Source of the DNA: Thelonectria olida
Lineage: Eukaryota > Ascomycota > Sordariomycetes > Hypocreales > Nectriaceae
DNA length: 64,000 nucleotides
Direction: 5' to 3'
Assembly: GCA_020736575.1 (NCBI GenBank)
Contig: JAGPYM010000015.1
Span: 868,001 to 932,000, forward strand
Part shown: in pieces, positions 1 through 10,132 of the stretch
Position numbering within the stretch: the stretch's first letter is position 1
Layout: every line of letters starts with the position of its first letter
Program-made: the position numbers and the translations under genes
The notes under the pieces: generated by a model
Database searches by the model: none
What the model saw: only the letters and a program-made list of their open reading frames with translations
Told to the model about the DNA's origin: nothing

Positions 1-644
1 CGTCTTGAACATACTCCTTTGGCCTCACCATGTCTTGCATGAGACACCCACAACGCTGTGGCGCAGTGCAGCAATGGGAACTCTGTTTCCAAGCCACTCC
101 GACCATGGCTCATCGACCGCGTGATCTTCTCCATTGACAAGTAGCGGATGCAGATCTGGGATAGGCTGTCATGTGCGCGACCGACTTCCAGGTCTCTTGA
201 AACAGGGGTGCTCTCCAAAGCTGCCAGAGCCGATAGGCCCTTTTCGATAAAAAAGCCTTTGACTGACTGGTGGATAAACTGCACAGCTCTCGAATTGAAA
301 CCCCGTGAGTTGAACAACTGTACCATCTGGGCAAGGCCACAGCTGAGCGTTTTGATCCTCCGCTCCATCGTCTCGTTGTCTCACGTATAATCCTCTAACT
401 CCTCGCATTGTATTGACTTGTGCGAGCGGTCAGGTTCAATGGCCATGGCCCATCGTAACTGGTCTATTGATAGCGGCTCCGTAGAAAAGCAGATCGATTG
501 GATCAGTCTTCGAGACGTCGCCCTCTGCTCCATGCTCCGGATGAGCCCGTCGTATAAGGCATCCAAGTCTGGGGGGATGCGCAGGATTTCTGCCTGGATT
601 TTTTCGAGACAGGATACTGCTCGGCGGACCTGGATCGGATTCAA
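1..644 (-). pseudogene. NACHT/STAND (NLR-like, HET-E type) gene remnant, C-terminal part
   Basis: On the minus strand a frame beginning near 644 reads through a helical segment typical of the region just after the NACHT ATPase in fungal NLR-like and ankyrin-repeat proteins. Recognisable pieces are SCLEKIQAEILRIPPDLDAL and FSTEPLSIDQLRWAMAI. The same frame is stopped by one TGA (complement of 381-383). It then continues open to the window edge with equally family-like sequence (RAVQFIHQSVKGFFIEKGL, then HDSLSQICIRYLSME). Related proteins usually have Arg or another residue there, so CGA to TGA is the simplest explanation. Upstream of 644 the frame closes at once and I see no P-loop, so the ATPase core is missing or lies beyond an unrecognised intron. 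The left end runs off the window. Call: decayed non-self-recognition gene; the alternative is an active gene with an intron over the stop. Confidence 0.65.
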
Positions 645-1071
645 TCATAGCCGAGTTCTGGGACTTTTCCCGACGGATCAAAAATTGGGATACCTGTCCC
701 GAAAGGGAACCTAAGGCAAAGGGGTGATCAGAGCTGGAGCCTCCATCCTGTGCGAGGAGTTGGAACAGTACGTCACAGGCGAGTAAGCTTGCGACGCCAT
801 GTCAGCGTGTTTCTCTTCAACGAGGGGTTCCCTGGCGGGGGCGGGAGGGTAAACTGGTAAGAACGAAGTCACTCTCTATTGGTCATATGACTCGTGTCAC
901 GGAGCGGTGTAATGGCTATTGGCGTTGACTTCAGTCACAAGTTGAATGAAGAAAGGGACAAGATTAGCAAAGATAATATTCTAAGGTAGGCCAGCCACTT
1001 AATGCCCCCAATGCTAATAAATTCATGAAACTACTTCAACTCATGGCGGTAGGCCCTTTCTCCACATGGAC
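645..1071. other. Intergenic, no supported gene
   Basis: About 430 bases between the NLR remnant and the GH13 pseudogene, both minus strand. No coding similarity or repeat was recognised. Confidence 0.5.
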
Positions 1072-2611
1072 TCAAGTAATTGTTCTGTCCATCTCCTGCA
1101 TGAGTGCGGCGATCTGAAGCTCCATCTTCTTTACTTCTGATCCGAGCCCTGCCGCACCGGGAACTAGCCACTCCTTGTGCTCCGTTGTAAAGTTCAAAAC
1201 GACAAGCGCCATCTCCCTCATAGGACTTTTAACCCCTTTGACAAACACCATGACGTCTTCATCGTCTGGCCACAGGCTTCTTTATTCTCCGTATACTAGA
1301 ATGTCGACGTTCTGTTTGCGAAATTGCAGAGCCCGACACCAGAATGAGTACACGCTGTCTACATCGTCGATCTGGGTGTTAACGTTGATCTCCTTTACGA
1401 GCGAATGAGGCTTCATCTATGTTTCTTTCACGTTGCCAACAGCCAGCTCAGAAAGGCTGCCGGTTATTGTGCATCGTTCCAGGCCAAGGGAATTCAAGCG
1501 TGATCGCGAGCAAGATATTGAAGTCCAGTGAAGGTTTTCTTCAAGCGTCCCAAGTCATTGCCGTGCCTCTCCTTGAGATCTTGAATGCAAAGCATACTGT
1601 TCACATCAACGTAGTTCTCCAGAGGATATGACTCCTTCGGCGCATTGACACTGCCACTCTCTTGTCCCTGGCAAACATATTGCGTTCCCGTCAGGCAAAC
1701 TTGCATTAGAGCAAGCATCTTGGCACTGTTCTCTCTGCATTTTACGTCATCGTTCGCAAACCGAGACACACTCTTCGCCAGATCATGGTTCTCCAAGAAT
1801 ACAGTCGCCGACCTCTCAGTTCCCTGGATAATCTGTTGCGTCTTGGCCGTCTGGGCTTTGACCTAACTCGGACGATAGGTGGGATTGAACTGATATTCCA
1901 AGCTCGGATGAGTAACGGACGCTCTGGAAAACTGGGGAGCTTGGAATACAAGTTCATTGTGTCAACCCTGAACCCATGTTACCCATCAACCCCCCTCCTC
2001 AGCCAACTCTTCACTGCGCTCTCAAAAATGGCCTTTCTGCACTCTTCATTCTCCCAATTGAGGTCGGGCATCTCCTTTGCGTATAGGTGGAAATAGTGGC
2101 CTTGGTGCATTTCATCCCACTGCCAGACGCTGCCATTGCCGACGCAGGAACGGCAGTTGTTAGGTGGGAGACGGAGCCCGTCGGTTTCAGAACAGATGTG
2201 AGGAGGACGCCAGATGCACCAGTCGGACTTGCCGTTGGTTCTTGAAGCTCGGGATTCCTTGAACCAGGCGTGTTGGTCGGACGTGTGATTTATAACGAGG
2301 TCGAGCATTATTTTCATGCCACGGCAATGGACCTCCTGGATGAGTTGTTCCATATCTTGAAGGGTTCCATATGGTGGATTAATATCCTCATAATTTGTGA
2401 TATCATATCCCATATCAACCTACGGGCTGTTGTACATGGGACAAATCCAGATGATGTCGATGCCCAAGTCCTTTAAATAGTCGAGTTTGGACACGATTCC
2501 TTATAAATCACCAATGCCGTCGCCGCTAGAATCACAGAAGGAGGCAGGGCAGATTTGGTGAATGATAGTCCCCTTCCACCATGTTTTCACATGTCCGTTG
2601 ATGACTGTCAT
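1072..2611 (-). pseudogene. GH13 alpha-glucosidase (maltase / oligo-1,6-glucosidase) pseudogene
   Basis: The minus strand from ATG at 2611 aligns by eye along most of a fungal GH13 maltase. The N-terminus has WWKGTIIHQICPASFCDSSG, followed by MGYDITNYEDINPPYGTLQD, the MLDLVINHTSD motif, the nucleophile block GFRVDT, FLENHD (conserved region IV), and a C-terminal stretch DSVYSFWCRALQFRKQNVD. About 510 residues are traceable against a usual 570-600, and the segment between NLYSK and FLENHD is scrambled or deleted. At least six in-frame stops interrupt it (near 2501, 2420, 1979, 1494, 1417 and 1282), plus frame changes near 1800 and 1460. Several stops sit where the family has Arg, Gln or Trp, as expected from C-to-T and G-to-A change (CGA to TGA, CAG to TAG, TGG to TAG). 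The intact enzyme would hydrolyse maltose-type alpha-glucosides. No functional product is expected. Confidence 0.9.
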
Positions 2612-3202
2612 AGTTGATGGAGTAGCAATAGAAGCCGGGTACGTGAAATGAAGGAGTGTTAGGCGAGGCTACATAGACTTAGAGATTGGCGAATGGCAAT
2701 CTTTAGCCAAGTACGGTACGTGTCGAATGTGTGCATCTGAAATGGCAACGACTCTGGAACACCTTTGGTTTGGCATCGTATAATTTCAACGGAAGAGGTA
2801 GGTTGTGAATGCTCTGGAATGGTGGGGTAGATTCATCGTCTAGTCGTCAAAAATTGGGGTGCCCAGCAAAGGGTGCAAGCAGAAGCGATGATTGAATTGA
2901 ACTGCTTGATTCTATCTACATAAATTCAGATACCTATCAGGTGCCCATGTATAGCAGCGCACGTGAGATGACTGCTTGAAGATGGCTCTTTCCCGTTCCG
3001 GGGAGTTTTAGCGTTGGGAGGTTGAGCTCTCTGAATCGATGACGTCAATTTAGTCGTGTGCCCTGCTTGGCTGCGTGACGCTTGCATGCTGTGCCAGCGC
3101 TGTACAAATACAACAACACTCGCTGCCTACTGCTTCCCCTCCCTCCCTCCTCCACAAAGCAACACCACACCCAGACACAAAAGAAACACCACGACCGCCA
3201 AA
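2612..3202. other. Intergenic / 5' region of the small membrane-protein gene
   Basis: No gene recognised. The last ~80 bases before 3203 are C- and CA-rich, as in many fungal 5' leaders, and probably form the leader of the downstream gene. Confidence 0.5.
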
Positions 3203-3585
3203 ATGTTTTCAAACACCATCATCTCCTTTCTCCAGCTTTGGCTCGCGACGCTGGCCCTCGCCGCCCCTCTCGCCAGCGAAGGCGTGAGCGCGACTGCCGC
3301 CAAGCCGTGGCACTACGGCACTGGCGGCGGCATCATTGGCTTCATTGTGCTCATCCTCGACATCATCGTCTGGAGTACGTGCCGCACCCCTTCGCATCAG
3401 CTGTGTATTATGCTAACATATGTCACCGCACAGTCGAGGTCCTCCAGTCGAGCCGCCCACCCATGCACAAGCTTCTGTGGTGCCTCGGTGTCTTTATCTT
3501 TCCCGTCGTCGGCGTGATCATCTACTTCTTCTTCTCGAACCGCAAGGGGAATGCGAGGGGCGCTGGGTACGAGCCGGTGGCGTAG
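3203..3585 (+). CDS. Small PLDc_N-like integral membrane protein
   Basis: Two exons, 3203-3374 and 3434-3585, joined across a 59-nt intron (GTACGT donor, TGCTAACAT branch site, CACAG acceptor), give 107 residues. The N-terminus is a signal peptide (about residues 1-21, ending ALAAP). A Gly-rich turn GTGGGIIG leads into membrane segment 1 (IGFIVLILDIIVWIEVL). A short loop SSRPPMHK and membrane segment 2 (LLWCLGVFIFPVVGVIIYFF) follow, then a basic tail. Two hairpin helices around a conserved RPPxHKLLW-type loop resemble the PLDc_N domain (phospholipase D-nuclease N-terminal), which occurs alone in many small fungal proteins of unknown role. The ATG was chosen because it follows a CAAA context and starts the signal peptide. 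No function beyond membrane localisation can be inferred. Confidence 0.8.
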
Positions 3586-4033
3586 AAGGACGTCCCATAA
3601 AGAACAACCGGTCGGGTTGACCAGCATGCCAAACAAGAGACTGGCATGGCGTGAGAGTGCGCATGGCAAGGGGATATGTCGGCTATCAGATTGAGCAATG
3701 CGAAGTCGGCTTCCAGGGGGGTTGCTATGTCTCCGGGGTCGGCGGTTGGCGGAATGCAATAGAGCACAGGCAAACTCTCTCTTTTCCAACAGAATCGAAT
3801 TCACGCGTAAGAGCGTCGCTTCCGGGCATTCTGGAGGCTGCCAGAAAGGTCGAGTCTTATAAATCACGTTCCTAAACCTGCAGTGGTATGATAGAAACCA
3901 TCAAGCATATTGCAATCTTGCTTCGCTTTCTGCTAAATAAACAAAAAAAGATGCTGCACAAATCTCGTAACAGCTGGCCAATGAACCAGCGGGTTCTCCA
4001 TCCGTACGCATTCGATGGATGGCATGAACCTAA
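3586..4033. other. Intergenic, convergent 3' regions
   Basis: Shared downstream region of the plus-strand membrane protein and the minus-strand methyltransferase. It becomes A/T-rich after 3880, including AATAAACAAAAAAAG near 3936. Nothing else was recognised. Confidence 0.4.
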
Positions 4034-5630
4034 TCAATCGCTCGTAACATCCTCAGGCTTACGCGCATAGACGACATGCCTGTTATTGTTAGTTAAATGA
4101 GAGAAGAATAAGGGATGCTCGAGAACGTACAGTGTCCAATACCCATGCATCTTTCGGTTCCTGATATCCTTCCGCACCTCGGCACAGCAGGCAAGAACCT
4201 CCTCCTTGGTCCATCCCGCGGCACGAGTCAGCAATGCGAGGGAAAAGGCTTCGAGTCCCATGTCGAGATTGACACACTGATACCTCCCAATCTCCTTGAG
4301 CTTCTCGTCCTTTGGCCAGGTGTTGAATGGCCAAATGAACTCCTTGTGTTCAATCTCAACAAATCCGGCCTCCTCAAATATGGGAATGTTCTTCGAGAGA
4401 CTCTCGATCGGCCTGCCTATCTTCTTGGATGCTTCATACAGAGCATCGTGCCATTTCCAGACGGCGGAATCCTTGCTCACAGTCCCATCGTCGCACCCCA
4501 TGGGCAGTGCAAGGTCGCCAATCTCAAACCAACCTCCTGGTGCAAGTGCCCTGAAAAGGCCATGTTAGTAACGTCGGTGATCTTGCATAGCTCTGGTTGT
4601 TAATGCGGTGACTAACTGGTACGCCTTGTTGATCATGGCGGGAACATCTGCGAAGCAGCCGGACATGCCGCGACACAAGATGAAGTCGAACGGCGCCGAC
4701 CAGGTCCAGTCTTTTTCAAGGTCGTCGATTTCGAACCGGCAGTTTGGAGGAACCCTGTCTCACGCGTTAGCACACGGCACCTGCATTGAGGTCTTCTTGA
4801 TGATTACCAGGATGGCTGAATTGGGCTGAGATCAACACCGATAACCTGTTTCGTTTCATCAGAGTCGGTTCACAACGGGGAAGCTTTCCGATGATAAAAT
4901 ACCTCAGCAGCTGGAAACGAATCAGCTATTTTAAAGGTTAGTTGACATTTCATCAATGCGCCCGAGGTTACTTGCCAAAATCGATTGCCCACATCCCTGT
5001 GCCAGTCCCCATATCCAGGACTCGCTGTGCCTTTTTATGTCCTGGATTGAGAGCGAGCTGTCCGTCGAACGCGATAATCCATATTTGATGTTGCAAGTCT
5101 ATGAAAGTCTTAGTTGTATCTCTTTCGTGGGCATGTGTTTTCTTACCTAGTCGCTCATTTTCTCGCTAGAGCAAGCCATACGAATTAATGACCAGTTGGT
5201 CTCGGACAAGTTGGATCCATCACTTACATCGTCATTTGGGTAGTTGTATTCTATGTGCATGTTAGCCCCCTCTTGACTTTCACAATACATTCGGGGTGCG
5301 TACTGCCTGCACTCATCGAGTGGTAGGTTCGGCCATTTTCGTTGCTGTACTCTAAGATGCTGGACCTTAGAGACGAGAGTGATGATTCCTCAAAGGACTA
5401 TAGAGGAGTTGAAGTTAGCCCTGACTGTGCACTTGGGAGGGCTGATGCTATTCTGGGGGATTCATATCTACCTCGTCAATGACTGAATCGATCTCGGGAT
5501 CGGCGGCCTGCGGGAATTTCGCGTCAGCAGCGGGGGTGACATCAAAGACCTTGGTAACCCACGATTCCTTGTTCCTGTGTTTGCTGCATGATGTGAGTTA
5601 TGGGAGAACGAGCTACGAAGATAGTTCCAT
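4034..5630 (-). CDS. LaeA-like TAM-domain SAM-dependent methyltransferase 1
   Basis: Eleven exons splice in phase (complement order): 5617-5630, 5472-5574, 5304-5397, 5228-5250, 5147-5165, 4976-5098, 4903-4925, 4808-4845, 4617-4754, 4131-4550, 4034-4079; 346 residues. The N-terminus is acidic and Ser-rich, then SSILEYSNENGRTYHS, a hallmark of the fungal TAM methyltransferase family that includes LaeA/Llm proteins. SAM motif I is VLDMGTGTGMWAIDFAD, followed by EVIGVDLSPIQPSWVPPN and, later, GGWFEIGDLALP (motif III region). Family members methylate unknown substrates, and several influence secondary metabolism. The intron after DF uses a GC donor (GCAAGT). The first 14-nt exon is the least certain part, because the frame closes just upstream of the second exon and this splice is the only short route to an ATG. 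A paralogue lies at 32377-33774. Confidence 0.85.
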
Positions 5631-6850
5631 GAGGTTACGGGACATGCGGTGAGCTGGACAGGTGAAGCTATTTTGACCCCACGCCTTTTTGAGCTGAGGC
5701 CACGGTTCGCACACGTGCATCATGCACGATGCGTTGGTTGTTCACGGGCATGCCCCTGCAATCAAGTCACAATTGATAAGGCCATTATTCATCAGTCTCG
5801 CTCTGACAGGGTGGATCAGGGAAGCCAATAAAAGCAACATGACCTGTTTGACAATACTTGTGTATCCGGATAACCTGTTGCAGATAATGCGTGTCAAGAT
5901 GAATGCATGATAGAGGCTAATTTTTCCGCGTCTTGATAAATCGGCTTCTTGATTAGACTGGAGAAACCAAATGGAGGAAAGTGATCACAAACGTGGTTTG
6001 CATCTTGGAGTGTTTCAACATTTCACACATGAAAAGCTCCAGAAAATTAGAAACTGTATATGCCAGAACTCGTGCATAACTGTATCCTGACCTTGACTGA
6101 ATGTTCGGAGGAGACTTTTCGATACGTCCGCTGCGAAGAGCGTTTGAATATTATTGAGTTATACACTGGCAACCTACCCTATACCCTTTTTTTTTTTTAA
6201 CAAGACGTGCTTCTCGGGCAGAGAGTGGGTTAACCTTTGGTCACTCTGGCAGCATTGCGTCTGAGAAATGCTAAAATTGTGAGATCAAACTTTCTGTTTT
6301 TTTTGCCCTTGTGTATGCTAGCAACTCGCCCTCGATGGAACAGACAGCTCATTTAATATGTAGAATGGGGTAGGTTACCAGTGGTGTCCGACTGAGTTGC
6401 TTCACCTCTGTAGCTGACTCGATAGAGACTGTGGTTAATTAACTCTGCCGGCTGGAAAATCTATTGGGGAAACGAAACCTTACATTCGGCAGTTTGGAAA
6501 GCCTGGTTGGAGAAGAAAGCCGCCATGGTCATTGAACGAAGTCCAAGAGATACTAGTATAGAAGAATGACCATCGGTGATGTGTGCGACTCGGGACACCA
6601 TCTGAGGCACCATTCAAGGGGTTGTGGAAGTTCTGGTCAGCTGTGGGAGCAGGCAGCGATGCCTCAAGCGCTTGCTTAAGTTCAGCATGTTAACTTTGCA
6701 CACAGATGACTTCTGAGAACCCAATGCAAAACTATCTGACCTCATTTACTAATACGTGCTTCGGGTCCAGGTCTGAAGGAAACTACCCAACATCCCCCTA
6801 TCCTCCGTGTCTCAATAGCCAACCCACAGCCAACACGCAAATAATTAGCA
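5631..6850. other. Gene-free 1.2 kb, contains one copy of a dispersed repeat
   Basis: No supported gene. It holds a T12 run (about 6188), an eight-T run near 6297, and the short repeat copy at 6301-6356 listed separately. The last ~60 bases are C-rich and are probably the leader of the gene at 6851. Confidence 0.5.
6301..6356 (+). repeat. Dispersed ~56-bp repeat, copy A
   Basis: Matches 48216-48271 on the same strand at 49 of 56 positions. Core words are TTTTGCCCTTGTG and AGCAACTCGCCCTCGATGGA. Five of the seven differences are transitions. Both copies follow homopolymer-rich DNA. Confidence 0.8.
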
Positions 6851-7663
6851 ATGCCTGCTGATATTTACGACGAAGCCCAAGCCGCAGAGCTAGAACGCTG
6901 GTCGCTTAGTGCGCCGGTCCGGGCCCTGGGTCCTGTAGCCCGTTATCTTTCCTTTCTTTTCCAGCGTTACAACGTCTCCTTTGCGTTTTCAGGCGATTTC
7001 GCCGCCTTCTTAAGGGGGGGCAGGCGCGGACCGCAGGATGTCGATCTGACTGTTGGAACATCGATGGCCCACCTGGAGGACATATTGAGAGAGGAGGCTC
7101 GGTAAGCACCTGATAACAGTCGGGATGAATCAATGGACGCAGAGCTGACAATTACCGCACAGGGTCTACTTCCCGCAGACGCATGAAAACAACTTTGTGC
7201 ACTTCTTCGTCCGTAACGGCCGTGAATGGGACCCAGATCTTCTGGTGGCTTATGAGGAGCCGGTTCGCGTCACCATAATAATTGAAGGTATGTAACCACC
7301 GCCACCTTGCTTGAGCTGTGCTAATATTTATTTGTACGAGGCCACTGGGGCATGCCTCAAGGCTTGCCTCGCGGGGTAGAGATGCTCCGAAGTATTCCAG
7401 GAGGCGATCCAGTACCCGTGATCAACTTATCCCACCATATCGTCAGCATACTGCTTGTAATCGAGGATAACCCAGACCTCCCGGAATGGGAAGAAGTTTT
7501 GGAGCTCGAGAACTTTGTCATAGAGTACTTGGACAATGTCGCGGTTTTGGGCGAGCTCCTTGAATGGTATCAGCGACGATGGGATATACCTTCACGGACC
7601 CCGAGCCCGCCATCGTTGGTTAGCTCAGAAGGAGCTCTCAGCGAATATGGAGACAGCCCTTAG
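6851..7663 (+). CDS. Nucleotidyltransferase-fold protein A (function unknown)
   Basis: Three exons, 6851-7101, 7163-7287 and 7341-7663, splice in phase to 232 residues. Residues about 30-75 contain FAFSGDFAAFLRGGRRGPQDV followed by DLTV. This matches the hG(S/G)...Dh(D/E)h signature of the MNT/AbiEii-like nucleotidyltransferase fold, with the DVD pair as candidate metal ligands. A third strand (WDPDLLVAYEEPVRVTIIIEG) follows where such folds place their last acidic strand. The C-terminal half is helical (EWEEVLELENFVIEYLDN and so on) and ends in a Ser/Pro-rich tail. I recognise the fold but not a characterised orthologue. The next gene, on the opposite strand and 64 bp away tail to tail, encodes a second protein of this kind. 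No signal peptide is visible, so it is probably cytosolic or nuclear. Confidence 0.75.
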
Positions 7664-7727
7664 TTGATAACGAGATTCTGAGCCTACTGGCGAAACTCCA
7701 TTACTGCCCCCCAGATGGTTCCGCGTG

Positions 7728-8564
7728 TTAGCAACAGTCACGGGCTTCCAGCCAAGGGTCCATTGAGTTGTGGAGGCGAAAGCGCGTTGAAAACAACTCC
7801 GGAGGCTGAGTCGACCCTCGTCTGCTTTGCTTGGTGTTGACAGCCCATTGCCATAGCTCACGCTTGTTAACTCTTTGAGTCGGCATATATCCAAACACAG
7901 GGGGAACGCTTCCGGGTTGATGAAGAATGTCCTCGTTTCTCTGTACCGACCACTCCACGTCATTTGTGCCGTCCAGGTCAAGGTTTTCAGTCCCCCACTG
8001 TTCCGACACGTCACTACCATCGACCACGTCAAATAAAGATACCCGATCACTCATCTCGAGCAGGCTCTGGACGAAGATCTTGAGTTTGGGGTATGGAAGT
8101 CCGTGGTGACTTCTTCGGATATTGGACGACTCGCAGACGAAGTGAACGTGGCGAGATGGTATCACGATAAAGGAAAAATCGACCCCGATGAGCTTGAACC
8201 TTGGACATAAATGGTTGAGAGATCCCGGTTGCGGCCAAGATCGAGGAGGGATCTGGCGATAGATGCTAGCATAAGCATCCGACTTGAGCAACGATTCGAC
8301 CTTTGGCAATAGCTCAGTCGGCACGCACAGCTCCCAATCCTGACTGAATAAGTAACGACGCATAGGTCTTCCAGGGCCAAATCGACTTACATTTCTCGCT
8401 CTCACAACCCCGTAGTAGATTAAGGCGGACACGCCGCTGAAGCAACAGGGCACGTCTGCCTCCTCGAGGAGACGAGAAAGTTCCCAAGCCTCTTTAGTGC
8501 CGTGCCCGCCGAAAGACGACAGCCGGTCAATATCCGGGGAGTCAATTCCGGATAGATCGGACAT
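7728..8564 (-). CDS. Nucleotidyltransferase-fold protein B (function unknown)
   Basis: Two exons, 8391-8564 and 7728-8339, separated by a 51-nt intron (GTAAGT...GTCAG), give 261 residues. Without splicing the frame is open through the intron, but splicing restores a continuous motif VVRARNDWELCVP. Residues about 28-70 read EEADVPCCFSGVSALIYYG, then RARNDWELCVPTELL. This is again a G-S/V...DhE nucleotidyltransferase-type signature, of a kind seen in many uncharacterised fungal proteins. The middle has FKLIGVDFSFIVIPSRHVHF, a possible third acidic strand (VDFSF). The C-terminus is Arg-rich and less ordered. It converges with protein A at 6851-7663. The start ATG at 8564 sits ~130 bp from a 27-T homopolymer. 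Substrate and partner are unknown. Confidence 0.75.
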   Translation of the reverse strand: MSDLSGIDSPDIDRLSSFGGHGTKEAWELSRLLEEADVPCCFSGVSALIYYGVVRARNVSRFGPGRPMRRYLFSQDWELCVPTELLPKVESLLKSDAYASIYRQIPPRSWPQPGSLNHLCPRFKLIGVDFSFIVIPSRHVHFVCESSNIRRSHHGLPYPKLKIFVQSLLEMSDRVSLFDVVDGSDVSEQWGTENLDLDGTNDVEWSVQRNEDILHQPGSVPPVFGYMPTQRVNKRELWQWAVNTKQSRRGSTQPPELFSTRFRLHNSMDPWLEARDCC

Positions 8565-8692
8565 TCTGATTCCGTGCGTCCTGGTGCGCCTTTGGGTGTG
8601 CCAAGTGCTGACGACTGGAGATGCACGTTGTAGGATGCTTGGATGGAGTCAATCGACACGGAGCGATGCACAGTGAGAACTCGGCTAAGTCC

Positions 8693-8719
8693 TTTTTTTT
8701 TTTTTTTTTTTTTTTTTTT
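8693..8719. repeat. Poly(T) tract, 27 nt
   Basis: Uninterrupted run of T on the plus strand (poly-A on the minus strand), upstream of the minus-strand gene ending at 8564. It may be a retroposon tail scar or simple slippage; its length may be inaccurate in an assembly. Confidence 0.9.
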
Positions 8720-10132
8720 GGCACACTGTGCGTTGCATCAGTCAGATTTGAAGCAAGACTCTGATTACCACGAGGTAATTATGAGAACTCATGCTTCGTA
8801 GCCCTTACGCACCCCCTCACCTAGCGAATGAGGTCAGATCATCTTTTAAAAAACAGCCCGAAGAGGGGACCCTAAGTCTTCGTGCCTCCAGGATGCAATT
8901 CATTCGTCTCTTGTGATTGCAACTCTACCTTCCAACTCCGGGGTGTAGAGCTGGAAGGCTACCCAACCTGTATAGAATGGCCAGTCAGCCTAGGCAGCTG
9001 GAGAGTGCTACAGTTTAAACACGTACAAGAGGAACCCATCATCTGAGAAGTTACAACAGATTCCCGAGCAGCTGACAAACTCGGCCCTCATGCATCAGAA
9101 CGTCTAAATCTTGGGGTAGTGATGTGATTGTAAGTGCCGGTGGAGGATCCATCACGCATTAGTCTCTCTACTGGATACAATCCCTTCAAACAGCTTTGCG
9201 ATTCGTGGATAAAGCCTCCCATTGAGACCTTCTAGTTTTGTGCCAAGTCCATCATAGCCGCGTCGTCGTCATGCACAGCTTAATCCCATTTCGCCTTGCC
9301 ATAGCCGCAAGCAAGCCCCTCTTGGTGGATGTGAGCCTGGCCATGAGAAAAATAAGGTTGACGCCGTGGTTTGCTTGAAGCAAGGTCTCGACTGCGAGCG
9401 ACTTCTCTTGGCATGTGGACCATGGACTCGTGAAGCTATTCGCACATACTCCAGAGACGAACGACAAGGGTTGCAACCTGTTTTCCACGCGCGAAAAAAG
9501 TAGACTATCGCAAAACCAGGCTGTCGGATTAACTCGTACCGCAGACCCAAGGCAGTGCAAACTGTAAACATCAACCAAACTCCCAAACGACGGTTTTTGC
9601 CAAGACTCGACCAAGATTAGACGTCATACCGGCCCAAGGGTATTTCCCCAGGAGAGCACAGGAGCCGGCGCTACTAAAGGTATTTGAAATTGCCGTTGGT
9701 GTGGCTGAGAGCCCTTCAACCGTTTAAGGCCGTATTTTAAGTTGGGCTTCGCCCGAGAATAAGGGGCGCCGAGTCCTCGCTCTTGAGATCGGCAACGCTA
9801 CTCACCCGACTCTGTCATGTCCCATGTCGATGTGAGCGAAACTAGCGACGCCAACGGTTTAACTCGTTGGACCTTACCCCGGGTTCATTAAAAAGCGCCC
9901 AGATATTGTATATGAGCGTCTGCACAGCAGGAGACGGGCCGTAGTCTCTGCGCCCCCTCGCCGAGCATCCACAATTCGACATACCGTACACGACATTAGC
10001 TCTCGAGCCTGGAATGAACTACATAAGGGGCCAACAGTCCGTAATCTGCCCCGATCAAGATCAGCAGCCGTTGTTCCTTAATCCTTTCTTTTCAAGTGAC
10101 CCGCCAAGACTCTTTACAATAGCCATAGCACA
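8720..10132. other. 1.4 kb without a recognised gene
   Basis: A minus-strand frame at 9252-9614 (120 codons) overlaps another at 9269-9586. Neither resembles a known family and neither has a clear start context, so I do not call a gene. From 10080 the sequence looks like the leader of the carbonic anhydrase gene. Confidence 0.4.

Noticed and set aside
9252..9614. 120-codon minus-strand frame
   Set aside because: Two overlapping frames compete and neither resembles a family; left unassigned.
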